This document shows positions 34,698 to 43,019 of a stretch of DNA of 64,000 bases, piece after piece (positions within the stretch are counted from its first letter, which is position 1; every line of letters begins with the position of its first letter). The stretch is from Brevundimonas sp. Root1279 (GTDB taxonomy: Bacteria; Pseudomonadota; Alphaproteobacteria; Caulobacterales; Caulobacteraceae). A program made the translations under genes and the position numbers. The notes beneath the pieces were generated by a model, which was given only the letters and a program-made list of their open reading frames with translations, did no database searches and was not told the DNA's origin. Location: assembly GCF_001425945.1 (NCBI RefSeq), contig NZ_LMEB01000005.1, forward strand, positions 310,001-374,000. Direction: 5' to 3'.

Positions 34698-35525
34698 ATG
34701 AACCGCCCCGCCGCCCGTTTTGGCGCTCCCCGCGCCGTCGCCAAGGCCGCCAGCCTGCCGGCTCTGTCGAACCGCCTGCTGATGATGAGCGGCGCCGTGA
34801 TGGTCGCCGCCGCAATCGGCCTGGCCGCGCCTGCGGCCCATGCCCAGAGCCAGCCCGGCGGCGGCGCGCCGCTGACCATCCAGGCGGTGACCGAGACTCC
34901 GGCCGTCAACCTGGGCGCCTATGGCGAGGTCAAGGCCGCGCCGGACATGGCCACGATCAGCTTCGGCGTGGTCACCGACGCCCCGACCGCCGCCGAGGCG
35001 ATGGCCCAGAATGCGACCCGCATGAACCAGGTCATGGCCGCTCTGCGCCGCGCCGGCATCGCCGAGCGCGACGTCCAGACCTCCGGCCTGAACCTGTCGC
35101 CGCAGTACGACTACGTGCAGAACGAGCCGCCGCGCCTGCGCGGCTACCAGGCCAACAACCGGGTGACGGTGACCATCAACGACCTGACCAAGGTCGGCTC
35201 GACCGCTGACGCCGTGGTGGCCGCCGGGGTGAACCAGATCGACGGCATCGGCTTCGGCCTGAAGGACCCCAGCGCGGCTGAGAACCAGGCCCGCCAGCTG
35301 GCGGTGCGCAACCTGCAGGCCAAGGCGGCCCTGTACGCCGACGCTCTGGGCGTGCGCCTGGGCGGCATCCGCTCGCTGACCGAGGGCGGCGGCTACATGC
35401 CCCAGCCGCCGCGCCCGATGTACGCCCGCGCCGAGATGGCCATGGACGCCGGCAGTACCCCGGTCGCCCCCGGCGAACTGACGGTCCGGATCGACATCAC
35501 CGGCGTCTACGACCTGATCCGCTGA
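34698..35525 (+). CDS. SIMPL-domain (DUF541) periplasmic protein
   Basis: A 275-residue exported protein. The signal sequence is long (~50 residues, with the hydrophobic core at MMSGAVMVAAAIGLAAPAAHA). The SIMPL domain begins GEVKAAPDMATISFGVVTDA, continues with RRAGIAERDVQTSGLNLSPQYDY, GYQANNRVTVTINDL and VNQIDGIGFGL, and ends SVRIDI-like LTVRIDITGVYDL. AGGAGA precedes the ATG. Function is unknown; the name derives from a mouse signalling protein. A second SIMPL gene lies 380 nt away on the opposite strand. Confidence 0.85.
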   Translation: MNRPAARFGAPRAVAKAASLPALSNRLLMMSGAVMVAAAIGLAAPAAHAQSQPGGGAPLTIQAVTETPAVNLGAYGEVKAAPDMATISFGVVTDAPTAAEAMAQNATRMNQVMAALRRAGIAERDVQTSGLNLSPQYDYVQNEPPRLRGYQANNRVTVTINDLTKVGSTADAVVAAGVNQIDGIGFGLKDPSAAENQARQLAVRNLQAKAALYADALGVRLGGIRSLTEGGGYMPQPPRPMYARAEMAMDAGSTPVAPGELTVRIDITGVYDLIR

Positions 35526-35543
35526 TCAGGGATGGAAGAACGA

Positions 35544-35573
35544 GGCTCCGGCGCGTGCGCCGGGGCCTTTTTT
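35544..35573 (+). terminator. Intrinsic terminator after the first SIMPL gene
   Basis: GGCTCCGGCGC and GCGCCGGGGCC form an 11-pair stem (one T-G pair; tight loop so the innermost pair probably opens) followed at once by TTTTTT, 19 nt after the stop codon. Confidence 0.9.
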
Positions 35574-35579
35574 GGGCCG

Positions 35580-35861
35580 TTAGTCGTCCCCGCGGGCGAG
35601 CATCAGGCCGATGGAGACGTTCAGCACCTGGCCGACCAGCACGATCGCGAGGGTGGTGACGGAGTCGTAGTCGCTGAAGAACAGCGGCAGGGTCCAGGGC
35701 ATGCCGGTGAAGGTGGCCGGGATGAAGCTGATCCGCTCCGGCGGCAGGCCCAGCAGGTCGAGGCCCGGCGTGAGCGCCATCATCATCGCCAGCGCCGACG
35801 CGACGACCCAGGCGCCGTACAGCGTCCAGCGAAGCGTCTTGAGCGCGCGGGTCCGATCCAT
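35580..35861 (-). CDS. Small two-helix membrane protein, unknown function
   Basis: A 93-residue inner-membrane protein with helices at about 14-34 (GAWVVASALAMMMAL) and 69-90 (TTLAIVLVGQVLNVSIGLML). The loop between reads PPERISFIPATFTGMPWTLPLFFSDYDS. A similar plan occurs in short membrane proteins of unknown role in actinobacteria and alphaproteobacteria. I chose the ATG at 35861 (MDRTRALKTL); reading further upstream gives non-conserved Arg-rich sequence. It converges on the terminator of the first SIMPL gene and lies downstream of the second. Confidence 0.65.
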   Translation of the reverse strand: MDRTRALKTLRWTLYGAWVVASALAMMMALTPGLDLLGLPPERISFIPATFTGMPWTLPLFFSDYDSVTTLAIVLVGQVLNVSIGLMLARGDD

Positions 35862-35904
35862 GCTCCGAAGGGAATGCCTCTCCGGCCCGCGCGTCAAGGT
35901 TGGG

Positions 35905-36639
35905 TTATTCGATCTCGAAGGTGACCTCGAGGCTGGACGAGATGCTGACGGCGTCCGGGGACAGGTCCAATGACGTCTCGGGCGTGAAATAGCCCGTGGC
36001 GCCATAGTAGGCGTCAACCTCGGCCTCATTGTACAGGCCATAGATTCGCTGACGGTCGGGCGAGGCGACCTTGGCGACCCGCACGATGCGCTGCCCCGAG
36101 GCCGTGGCGATGTCCTCGGCCTGGCGCCGTGCATCGGTGAAGGCGACTCGGGCGGCCTGGCTGCGTTGCCCGGTTTCGTCGGCCAGGAAGAGGCGGGTCA
36201 GTCGGACGCTCTGCGCGCCCCGTTCGGCGGCCAGGGACACGGCGTCACCGCCGCGTTCAGCAGGCATGCCTTCGAGCGTGACCTCCAGGACGGCGACGTA
36301 GCCGGAGGGCGTGCATTTGTCGTGAGTGTCGCGGGCGCACTCCCCTGAGTAGGTCGGCGTCACGGCGGGAAGGCCGGTGGTGACTTCGGCAGCGGTCAGT
36401 CCCTGCAGTCGAGATACGGCATCGGTCACGGTGGTCTGGCTCAGCGCCAGCTGCCTGACGGCCTCGGACTGGGTCGCGCCCCGGCCGACCACCTGGGCGC
36501 TCATGGCGAAGGTGTCCGGCATGGCTTCGACCCGACCCTCGCCGCGAACCACGATCGTGGCCCGTCCGCCAGCCTGCGCCTGCGCCGCGCCGGCGAGCGC
36601 CATCGCGCCGCAGGCGGCGGCGATCATCAATGATTTCAT
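35905..36639 (-). CDS. SIMPL-domain (DUF541) periplasmic protein, second copy
   Basis: A 244-residue exported protein: signal peptide MKSLMIAAACGAMALAGAAQAQA, then the SIMPL core IVVRGEGRVEAMPDTFAMSAQVVGRGATQSEA, DAVSRLQGLTAAEVTTGLPAV, a short loop with a CARDTHDKC pair of cysteines, and FTDARRQAEDIATASGQRIVRV. It ends VSISSSLEVTFEIE. It is only distantly similar to the protein at 34698-35525 and lacks its long N-terminal lead. The two cysteines in the loop could form a disulfide. A GGAGGA site precedes the ATG. Confidence 0.83.
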   Translation of the reverse strand: MKSLMIAAACGAMALAGAAQAQAGGRATIVVRGEGRVEAMPDTFAMSAQVVGRGATQSEAVRQLALSQTTVTDAVSRLQGLTAAEVTTGLPAVTPTYSGECARDTHDKCTPSGYVAVLEVTLEGMPAERGGDAVSLAAERGAQSVRLTRLFLADETGQRSQAARVAFTDARRQAEDIATASGQRIVRVAKVASPDRQRIYGLYNEAEVDAYYGATGYFTPETSLDLSPDAVSISSSLEVTFEIE

Positions 36640-36714
36640 GGCAGTTCGTCCTCCCTTTGGATGGGGAGGAGACGAGCGCTCAATTACGGTGAAGCTTGGA
36701 CCCTTTGGGGTCGA

Positions 36715-37071
36715 TCAGGCGGCGCGCTTGATGTCGTTGTTGTCGTCCAGCAGGACGACGGTCGGCGACCATTGGCGAGCCTCTTCCTGGGGCAGCTGGC
36801 CGTAGGTGACCACGATCACCTTGTCGTTCTTCTGCACCAGGCGGGCCGCGGCGCCGTTGACGCCGATCACCTTCGAGCCGCGCGGGGCTTCGATGGCGTA
36901 GGTGGTGAAGCGCGCGCCGTTGGTGATGTTCAGGACATCGACCTGCTCGTGCGGGAAGATGCCGGCTGCGTCGAGCAGGTCGGCGTCGATGGCGATGGAG
37001 CCTTCGTAATCGAGGTCGGCCTGGGTCACCGTCGCGCGGTGCAGTTTGGCCTTCATCAGGGTGACCAGCAT
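36715..37071 (-). CDS. panD: Aspartate 1-decarboxylase proenzyme
   Basis: Makes beta-alanine from L-aspartate for pantothenate and CoA. 118 residues. The proenzyme is self-cleaved between Gly24 and Ser25 (DYEGS-IAID) to create a pyruvoyl cofactor; the site and numbering match E. coli Pan[12 protein letters not shown] carries Lys9 of KAKLHR, which binds substrate, and [10 protein letters not shown] carries the conserved Thr/Tyr positions. I chose the ATG at 37071 because the alignment to PanD begins there; a second ATG five codons on would shorten it. Monocistronic. Confidence 0.95.
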   Translation of the reverse strand: MLVTLMKAKLHRATVTQADLDYEGSIAIDADLLDAAGIFPHEQVDVLNITNGARFTTYAIEAPRGSKVIGVNGAAARLVQKNDKVIVVTYGQLPQEEARQWSPTVVLLDDNNDIKRAA

Positions 37072-37289
37072 GGGGAGTGCGGTCTCATACAATACGCGGG
37101 GCGATGCCCCCGCTCGCTGGCGCCTGATATAGGGGCTCGCCGCGTGCGCAGCAATCACGCTGTTGCAACGCACCATTCACGCCCGCGACAACTCGCCCGT
37201 TACCGGACGTTCATTTGACGGCAAAGCCTGCCGCTCTATGGTCAAAATGTGGCCATGCCTCGGCCCGCGCTCCGGACGACGACCTCCCG

Positions 37290-39071
37290 ATGAAGCAGTT
37301 CCTCCTCACCATGCTGGGCGTCTTCGCCGGGCTGTTCCTTTTCCTGATCGTCGTGCCGGTCATCCTGATCACCCTGGCGATCAGCTCGGCCTCGTCGAAG
37401 GACTCGACCCCGGCCCATTCCGTGCTGGAGCTGGACCTGCGCGAAGGCGTCACGGACCAGGCCCCGACCAATCCGTTCGCCATCTTCGGCGGCGGCGGGC
37501 TGTCGACCATGCAGATCGTCGACACCCTGGCCCAGGCCGAGGACGATCCGCGGGTGAAGGTGCTGCTGATCCGCCTGCCGGAAGCCGGCATCACCCCGGC
37601 CGCCGCCGATGAGATCCGCCAGGCCGTGCGTCGCTTCCGTCGCGCCGGCAAGCCCGTCATCGCCCATTCCCAGGGCTTCCAGCCGGTCGGCGCCGCCATC
37701 TCCAGCTATATGATCGGCGCCTCGAGCGGCGAGCTGTGGATGCAGAACACCTCCAGCTTCCAGCTGGCGGGCTTCTCGGCCGACACCCTGTTCCTGGGCC
37801 GCGCCTTCGAGAAATACGGCGTCAACGCCCAGTTCGAGCAGCGCTACGAGTACAAGAACGCCGTCAACGAATACACCGAGAGCGACTTCACCCCGGCCCA
37901 CCGCGAGGCGATGGCGGCCTGGATGAACTCGATCTACACCTCGGCCATCGCCAACGCCGCGCAGGACCGCCGCGTCACGCCCGAGGCCCTGCGCACCGCC
38001 ATCGAAGCCGGCCCGCACAGCTCGGCCCAGGCCCTGCAGCGCCGCCTGATCGACAAGGTCGGCCAGGTCGAGGAGGCCGAGGCGGCCGCCAAGCGCCGCG
38101 CCGGCCGCAACGCCGAGATCATCGAATTCGACGACTACGCCTCGTCCAAGGGCGAGCGTTCGGGCTCGGGCCGCAACGCCATCGCCATCGTCGGCGGCGA
38201 GGGAGCCATCATGACCGGAACGGGCGGCGGCGCCGACCCGTTCGGCGGCGGCTCCTCGATCATGTCCGACGACGTAGCCGAAGCGATCTACGACGCCATC
38301 GAGGACAAGTCGGTGAAGGCCATCGTCTTCCGCGTCTCGTCGCCGGGCGGCTCGCCCGACGCCTCGGAGCAGATCCTGGCCGCGGTGCGCGCCGCCAAGG
38401 CCGCCGGCAAGCCGGTGGTCGTGTCCATGGGCGACTACGCCGCCTCGGGCGGTTACTGGGTCAGCTCGGAAGCCAGCTGGATCGTGGCCCAGCCCTCGAC
38501 CCTGACCGGCTCGATCGGCGTGTTCGGCGGCAAGATCGTGCTGGCCGACGCCCTCGGCCGCTTCGGCCTCGACCTGCGCAACCTGTCGGTCGGCGGCGAC
38601 TACGCCAACGCCTTCTCGCCGGCGCGCCCGTTCGACGCCAACGACCGCGCCGCCTTCGCCGCCGGCATCGATCGCACCTATGAGGAGTTCATCGCCCGCG
38701 TCTCGGCGGGCCGTCGTCTGCCGGCGGCTCGTGTGCGCGAGATCGCTCGCGGCCGCGTCTGGACCGGCGCCCAGGCCCGATCGCTGGGCCTCGTCGACGA
38801 ACTCGGCGGTCTGGAGGAGGCCATCGCCAAGGCCCGCCAGCTGGCGAGCATTCCGGCCGATGAGTCCGTCCGCTTCAAGCGCTTCCCCGAAGCCCGCTCG
38901 CCCTTCCAGGCCCTGTCGGAGGCGTTCGGCGTCTCGGGCGAGGCCGCCCAGGTGCTGGTCGGCATCGGCGGCGTGATGAACGATCCGCAGGCCGAAGCCG
39001 CCGTCCGGCAGCTGCAGGCCGAGCGCGCCCGGGCCTCAGGAGCCACCGTTCTGGCCGACCAGCCCTACTGA
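37290..39071 (+). CDS. sppA: Signal peptide peptidase SppA, long (67K) form
   Basis: A 593-residue membrane-anchored serine protease that degrades released signal peptides in the periplasm. One N-terminal membrane helix at ~4-32. Two tandem S49 domains: the first supplies the general-base Lys in RYEYKNAVNEYTE, the second the nucleophile Ser in MGDYAASGGYWVSS. This is the same split active site as in E. coli SppA. Further family motifs are VFRVSSPGGSPDASE and LTGSIGVFGGK. I chose the ATG at 37290 (MKQFLLTML). A perfect hairpin follows the stop. Confidence 0.93.
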   Translation: MKQFLLTMLGVFAGLFLFLIVVPVILITLAISSASSKDSTPAHSVLELDLREGVTDQAPTNPFAIFGGGGLSTMQIVDTLAQAEDDPRVKVLLIRLPEAGITPAAADEIRQAVRRFRRAGKPVIAHSQGFQPVGAAISSYMIGASSGELWMQNTSSFQLAGFSADTLFLGRAFEKYGVNAQFEQRYEYKNAVNEYTESDFTPAHREAMAAWMNSIYTSAIANAAQDRRVTPEALRTAIEAGPHSSAQALQRRLIDKVGQVEEAEAAAKRRAGRNAEIIEFDDYASSKGERSGSGRNAIAIVGGEGAIMTGTGGGADPFGGGSSIMSDDVAEAIYDAIEDKSVKAIVFRVSSPGGSPDASEQILAAVRAAKAAGKPVVVSMGDYAASGGYWVSSEASWIVAQPSTLTGSIGVFGGKIVLADALGRFGLDLRNLSVGGDYANAFSPARPFDANDRAAFAAGIDRTYEEFIARVSAGRRLPAARVREIARGRVWTGAQARSLGLVDELGGLEEAIAKARQLASIPADESVRFKRFPEARSPFQALSEAFGVSGEAAQVLVGIGGVMNDPQAEAAVRQLQAERARASGATVLADQPY

Positions 39072-39098
39072 GAGCGCGACCTTTGGACACTCGCCTGT

Positions 39099-39127
39099 GA
39101 AGCGGCCGGTCATTGACCGGCCGCTTC
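39099..39127 (+). terminator. Perfect 13-bp hairpin after sppA
   Basis: GAAGCGGCCGGTC and GACCGGCCGCTTC pair perfectly around an ATT loop, 27 nt after the sppA stop. It lacks a T-run, so it may terminate weakly or mark an mRNA processing or stability element before the next small gene. Confidence 0.6.
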
Positions 39128-39180
39128 GATGGACCGAGATTGAAAGTTCGGCGTTGTACCGGCGCTTGAGAGGTGACGAC

Positions 39181-39501
39181 ATGACCCAGTCTGACCGCCT
39201 GATCTTTGGCCCCGGCGCGGATCGCCGCGCGGCCAACGGACTGCTTGCGCCGCTGATGTGGGTCGCCGGGCTCTTCGCCACCATGGTCGCCATGGCGGTC
39301 GGGGCTGTCCTGGCTGTCATCACCGCCGCCGCCGTGGCCGTCATCGCCGTCGTCGCCGCCGTGCTCGTCTTCTTCGCCGGTCTGGCCATGCGCGCCCGCC
39401 GCCGCGTGACGGTGCGCGCCCGCCGCAGCGACGACGTCATCGAGGCTCGCAAGGTAGACGGCGCCTGGGTCGCCTACGGCTGGGAGAAACCGGTGCGCTA
39501 A
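39181..39501 (+). CDS. Small membrane protein of unknown function
   Basis: A 106-residue protein with one long hydrophobic region at ~22-70 (LLAPLMWVAGLFATMVAMAV, then VLAVITAAAVAVIAVVAAVL), enough for two helices in a hairpin. It is followed by a basic tail (MRARRRVTVRARRSDDVIEA) ending KVDGAWVAYGWEK. The Arg-rich segment after the helices predicts both ends are cytoplasmic. GAGAGGTGA precedes the ATG. It lies between sppA and the amidase gene (15 nt gap) and probably shares a transcript with the latter. Confidence 0.65.
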   Translation: MTQSDRLIFGPGADRRAANGLLAPLMWVAGLFATMVAMAVGAVLAVITAAAVAVIAVVAAVLVFFAGLAMRARRRVTVRARRSDDVIEARKVDGAWVAYGWEKPVR

Positions 39502-39516
39502 GGCGGACCGTCGCCC

Positions 39517-40281
39517 GTGCTCAGCGTCAGGGACGAGCCTTCCCCTAATTTCGACAGCCGGCGCGCCCCGCCGGACATGCTGGTGTTGCACTACACCGGC
39601 ATGCGCACGGGCGCGGAGGCCATCGCCCGGCTGCGCGATCCCGCGGCCAAGGTCTCGGCCCACTATGTGGTCGAGGAAGACGGCTCGATCCTGCGCCTGG
39701 TGCCCGAGGAGCGCCGCGCCTGGCACGCCGGCCGCGGCTCCTGGCAGGGCGAGACCGATTGCAACGCCGCCTCGATCGGCATCGAGATCGTCAATCCGGG
39801 CCATGAGTTCGGCTACCGCGACTTCCCGGACGTCCAGATCGACTGTGTGATCAGCCTGATCACCGACATCCGGACGCGCTGGACCATTCCGGACGCCCGC
39901 ATCATCGGCCACTCGGACCTCGCGCCGGACCGCAAGCAGGACCCGGGCGAGCGCTTCCCGTGGAAGAAACTGGCCGCCGTCGGCCACGGCCTGTGGTTCG
40001 AGCCCGCCGCCGAGCGGATCGAGGCCCTGGGGCCTCCGCTGTCGATGGGCGCAGACGGCCTGGGCGTCGTGGTGCTGCGCGCCGGGCTCAGCCGACTCGG
40101 CTACGGCCTGACCAAGGGCGGCCTCGAGTATGACGACGAGACCCGGCTGGCGGTCGAGGCCTTCCAACGCCACTGGCGGTCCTCGCAGGTCGACGGCGTC
40201 GCCGACGGCGAGACCCGCGCGACCCTGATGGGGGTGCTGCAGGTGGCCACGGCTGAGAGCGTGACGGGCGTGCTGGCCTGA
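39517..40281 (+). CDS. AmpD-like N-acetylmuramoyl-L-alanine amidase with peptidoglycan-binding domain
   Basis: A 254-residue zinc amidase that would cut the muramic acid-L-Ala bond during cell-wall recycling. Zinc ligands are His25 (LHYTG), His132 and Asp142 in HSDLAPDRKQD, with catalytic Lys140; the 132/140/142 spacing equals His154/Lys162/Asp164 of E. coli AmpD. SIGIEIVNPGHE is a further family block. The C-terminal ~70 residues form a PG_binding_1-like domain (LRAGLSRLGYGLTKGGLEYD, VEAFQRHWR). There is no signal peptide, consistent with a cytosolic enzyme. The start is GTG at 39517. Confidence 0.92.
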   Translation: MLSVRDEPSPNFDSRRAPPDMLVLHYTGMRTGAEAIARLRDPAAKVSAHYVVEEDGSILRLVPEERRAWHAGRGSWQGETDCNAASIGIEIVNPGHEFGYRDFPDVQIDCVISLITDIRTRWTIPDARIIGHSDLAPDRKQDPGERFPWKKLAAVGHGLWFEPAAERIEALGPPLSMGADGLGVVVLRAGLSRLGYGLTKGGLEYDDETRLAVEAFQRHWRSSQVDGVADGETRATLMGVLQVATAESVTGVLA

Positions 40282-40320
40282 GGACGTTGACCGTGGCGCC
40301 ATGAAAGCGCACTTAGCCCC

Positions 40321-40697
40321 CGTCAGACGGCCGGGCGGTCGCGGCGGGGCTTGCCCTGTCGAGGAAAGTCCGGGCTCCACGGTGAAAAGGCGGCGGATAA
40401 CTTCCGCCCGGGGCGACCCGAGGGATAGCGCCACAGAAAGCAAACCGCCTGCCTCGCGAGGCAGGGAAGGGTGAAAGGGTGGGGTAAGAGCCCACCGCGT
40501 CTCTGGCAACAGCGACGGCATGGCAAGCCCCGCCTGGAGCAAGACCGAATAGGGACGTCGCGCAGCTTCGGCTGCAGGGCTCACCGCCCGAGGCGTCCGG
40601 GTAGGTCGCGAGAACCGGTCAGCAATGGCCGGTCCAGAGGAATGATCGTCGCCGCGCTTCGGTGCGGAACAGAACCCGGCTTACAGGCCGTCTGACG
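40321..40697 (+). ncRNA. rnpB: RNase P RNA (class A)
   Basis: The catalytic RNA that trims tRNA 5' leaders. The closing helix P1 is perfect: CGTCAGACGGCC (40321-40332) pairs with GGCCGTCTGACG (40686-40697). The universal core is present at both ends: GAGGAAAGTCCGGGCTCC at 40361-40378 and AGAACCCGGCTTACAG at 40671-40686. Internal landmarks include GGGTGAAAGGGTGGGGTAAG with CCCACCG (P12 region) and GCAACAG. About 377 nt, normal for alphaproteobacteria. The placement right before mraZ is recurrent in this class. Confidence 0.96.
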
Positions 40698-40709
40698 CTT
40701 TATCTTGGT

Positions 40710-40749
40710 GCGCTAACGCTCGCCGCCCGGCGGCTCGCTGCTTGAGCGC
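40710..40749. repeat. Dispersed hairpin repeat, copy B
   Basis: Copy B of the repeat at 28856-28897; the core 40713-40746 matches copy A at 30 of 34 positions. The flanking stem is GCGCT / AGCGC (40710-40714 and 40745-40749), different from but equivalent to that of copy A. Inside it GCCGCC and GGCGGC can also pair. It starts 13 nt after the end of rnpB and may act as its 3' boundary. Confidence 0.7.
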
Positions 40750-40753
40750 GGCG

Positions 40754-40867
40754 AGGGTCGAGGGTTGAGGGTTGAGGGTTGAGGGTGGCTGAGGTCGCGA
40801 CCCGAACATACGCCGTCGCCTGAGGCGTGGTCGCTACTGACCCCCTCAACCCTCAACCCTCGACCCT
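40754..40867. repeat. 25-bp perfect inverted repeat built from 7-bp G-rich units
   Basis: The left arm 40754-40778 and right arm 40843-40867 are exact reverse complements over 25 bp, with a 64-nt spacer. The left side is five GGG runs at 7-nt period (755, 762, 769, 776, 783) with loops TCGA, TTGA, TTGA, TTGA. The right side is four CCC runs at the same period. Either a long cruciform or hairpin, or two G-quadruplexes on opposite strands, can form. It lies between rnpB and the mraZ leader; the 40698-41122 gap contains no gene. Confidence 0.85.
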
Positions 40868-41005
40868 TCTACCGCCCGTTAACCCTTTGCTCCGCAACGC
40901 GCCGCAAGATCGCTCCACAGCCTGTCGATAGGTTCGATGTTCTGTGTATGTTCCGGAATTTGCGGGCGTTTCGTGATCGAAGAAGGTTAACCAGTCGGTA
41001 TCAAT

Positions 41006-41040
41006 CCCATTGAGACCCAGTTCATCCCATGCTATCCCAT
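41006..41040 (-). promoter_or_regulatory. Four MraZ-box-like repeats upstream of mraZ
   Basis: CCCAT, CCCAG, CCCAT, CCCAT begin at 41006, 41016, 41026 and 41036, exactly 10 bp apart. On the minus strand they read TGGG-type units with a 10-bp repeat, the same unit and spacing that MraZ is known to bind in its own promoter (TGGGN separated by 5 nt). They end 83 nt before the mraZ start. Autoregulation of the whole division and cell-wall cluster is the natural reading. The box orientation is minus relative to the gene. Confidence 0.8.
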
Positions 41041-41122
41041 TACTTCGAGTTGGGGTTGTCATCGGACGCGTGGCTGCGTCCAGGGATAGAGGGCGGATCG
41101 AAGGGTCCGGTTTGGGCGCAAC

Positions 41123-41608
41123 GTGTTTCTCTCGACCTACGAGAAACAATTGGACGGCAAACGTCGGCTCCTGATTCCTCAGGAGTTCCGGACGGCTGAC
41201 AACGGCGCGGAACACGGGGTCTTCTGCTTCTTCTCGATCGAGTCTGACTGCCTCGAGGCCGGCGGCGACAAGCTGATGGCCGAATACGTCTCGATGATCG
41301 AAGAGCTGCCCTTCGGCGACGACCTGCGCACGGCTCTGGAAGAGACCTTCTATGCGGGCCAGCGTCCGCTGGCCTACGACGGCGGCGGCCGCATCACCCT
41401 GCCGGAAAGCCTGTGCCAGGAGGCTGGGCTCGGCGAGGACGTGGTCATCATCGGCCTGGGCTCCCGCTTCCAGATCTGGGACCGCGCCCGCTGGAACGCC
41501 CGTCGCGACGAGCGCCGCGCCCTGGCGCGTCAGGCTGTGCGCGAGCGCGGCGAGGCCGGGCGCAAGGCGCTTCTGGCCGGCCGTCGTCCGGGCGGGGAGG
41601 GGGTCTGA
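41123..41608 (+). CDS. mraZ: Transcriptional regulator MraZ
   Basis: A 161-residue ring-forming AbrB-fold DNA-binding protein that represses the division and cell-wall cluster in E. coli. It has the two repeats of the family, each with a DxxxR core: [15 protein letters not shown] near residue 10 and [15 protein letters not shown] near 90, then [18 protein letters not shown]. The C-terminal tail is Arg-rich and longer than average. Start is GTG at 41123 by homology ([14 protein letters not shown]); no good ribosome site is visible. Its TGA overlaps the rsmH ATG. Confidence 0.95.
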   Translation: MFLSTYEKQLDGKRRLLIPQEFRTADNGAEHGVFCFFSIESDCLEAGGDKLMAEYVSMIEELPFGDDLRTALEETFYAGQRPLAYDGGGRITLPESLCQEAGLGEDVVIIGLGSRFQIWDRARWNARRDERRALARQAVRERGEAGRKALLAGRRPGGEGV

Positions 41609-42573
41609 TGGCTTCTCCCCACGCCCCGGTCCTGCTTGATGAGGTCCTGGAGGCCCTGGAGCCGCGCGCCGGCGATGTGATCATCGACGCCACCTTCGGC
41701 GCCGGCGGCTACACCCGCGCCATCCTGGCGGCCGGGGCCACGGTCATCGCCCTGGATCGCGACCCCACCGTCCAGCCTCACGCCGACGCGGTCGCCGCCG
41801 ACTATTCCGACCGTTTCCGCCTGGTGCGCACGCCGTTCTCGGGCCTGGCCGAGGCCTTCGAGGGGACGGGTGAGGCGAAGCTTGACGGCGTGGTCTTCGA
41901 CATCGGCGTCTCGTCGATGCAGCTGGACCAGGCCGAGCGCGGCTTCTCCTTCATGCGCGACGGGCCGCTGGACATGCGCATGTCGGCCAACAGCGACCAC
42001 GGCGGCGAGACCGCCGCCGACATCGTCAACACCTGGGACCACGGTCCCATGGCCCACATCTTCAAGCTCTATGGCGACGAGCGTCAGTCGGGCCGCGTGG
42101 CGACCGCCATCCTGCGCCGCCGCGCGGAGCAGCCGTTCTCGCGCACGCTGGATCTCGCCCAGGTGGTCGAAAAGGCCCTGGGCGGCCGTCGCGGCGCGGC
42201 CATCCATCCGGCCACCCGTGTGTTCCAGGCCCTGCGCATCGCGGTCAACGACGAGCTGGGCGAGCTGCGCGCCGGGCTGGAGGCGGCCGAGGCGACCCTG
42301 GCCCCCGGTGGTCGGCTGGCGGTCGTCACCTTCCATTCGCTGGAAGACCGCATCGTGAAGGCCTTCCTGACCGAGCGCACGGGCAACGCCCCGGGCGGCT
42401 CGCGCCACGCTCCGGTGACGGTCGAGACCCGCAAGCCGAGCTTCACCCTGAAGTTCAAGGGCGCGGTCGAGGCCGGCGAGGCCGAACTGGCCGCCAACCC
42501 GCGCGCCCGCTCCGCCCGCCTGCGGGCCGCCGTCCGCACCGATGCTGCGCCCTGGGGGAGGATCGCCGCATGA
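41608..42573 (+). CDS. rsmH: 16S rRNA (cytosine(1402)-N4)-methyltransferase
   Basis: SAM-dependent methylation of C1402 in the ribosomal P site, formerly MraW. 321 residues. Family start [16 protein letters not shown] loop [45 protein letters not shown], the [14 protein letters not shown] segment, [21 protein letters not shown] and [17 protein letters not shown]. All match closely. Starts within TGATG of the mraZ stop and ends with a 4-nt overlap on ftsL, so the three are translated in series. Confidence 0.97.
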   Translation: MASPHAPVLLDEVLEALEPRAGDVIIDATFGAGGYTRAILAAGATVIALDRDPTVQPHADAVAADYSDRFRLVRTPFSGLAEAFEGTGEAKLDGVVFDIGVSSMQLDQAERGFSFMRDGPLDMRMSANSDHGGETAADIVNTWDHGPMAHIFKLYGDERQSGRVATAILRRRAEQPFSRTLDLAQVVEKALGGRRGAAIHPATRVFQALRIAVNDELGELRAGLEAAEATLAPGGRLAVVTFHSLEDRIVKAFLTERTGNAPGGSRHAPVTVETRKPSFTLKFKGAVEAGEAELAANPRARSARLRAAVRTDAAPWGRIAA

Positions 42574-43019
42574 GCGTCGCCTCCATGCCCGTCGCCGTCT
42601 TCAAGCGCGTCTTCGACTGGAAGGTGCGCGGCATCCGCTGGATCGAGATCATCGGCGTCATGCTGGTCGCGGCCATGGTCTTCTCGGTCTACCTGGCCAA
42701 GGCGGCCGCGGCCCGTGAAGGAGCGCAGATCGACAGCCTGGAGCGGCAGATCGCCGAGAACGGCCAGAGGGTCCGCCTGCTGCGGGCCGAGGTCGCCCGG
42801 CTGGAGCAGCCGGGCCGCCTGGAGGCCCTGTCGCGCGGCGCGGGCCTAGGTCCGGTCGACGTCAAACGGCAGGCCACCGAGGCCAGCTTGCCGAGCCTGG
42901 CGCCCGTTCCAGAGCCGCGCGTGATCGTCGCCCCGACAGTGCCTCAGTCCGTTCCTGCAACGCCCGCGCCTGCCGCGGGCGAAGCCGTCTCCGAACCCCC
43001 GGCGGAGGCGGCGCAATGA
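42570..43019 (+). CDS. ftsL: Cell division protein FtsL
   Basis: A 149-residue bitopic divisome protein that links with FtsB and FtsQ and activates FtsWI. Short cytoplasmic N-terminus, membrane helix at ~27-45 ([18 protein letters not shown]), then a leucine-type coiled coil ([39 protein letters not shown]). A Pro/Ala-rich tail ([20 protein letters not shown]) of about 45 residues lies beyond the coil, longer than in E. coli. Position between rsmH and ftsI, with 4-nt overlaps both sides, supports the call more than sequence does, since FtsL is poorly conserved. Confidence 0.88.
   Translation: MSVASMPVAVFKRVFDWKVRGIRWIEIIGVMLVAAMVFSVYLAKAAAAREGAQIDSLERQIAENGQRVRLLRAEVARLEQPGRLEALSRGAGLGPVDVKRQATEASLPSLAPVPEPRVIVAPTVPQSVPATPAPAAGEAVSEPPAEAAQ

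Noticed and set aside
36699..36712. Small hairpin GACCC/GGGTC downstream of panD as a terminator
   Set aside because: Only five pairs and no T-run on either strand.
40868..41005. CtrA boxes in the mraZ leader (TTAACC near 40878 and 40987)
   Set aside because: These are isolated half-sites; I could not pair them at the required spacing.
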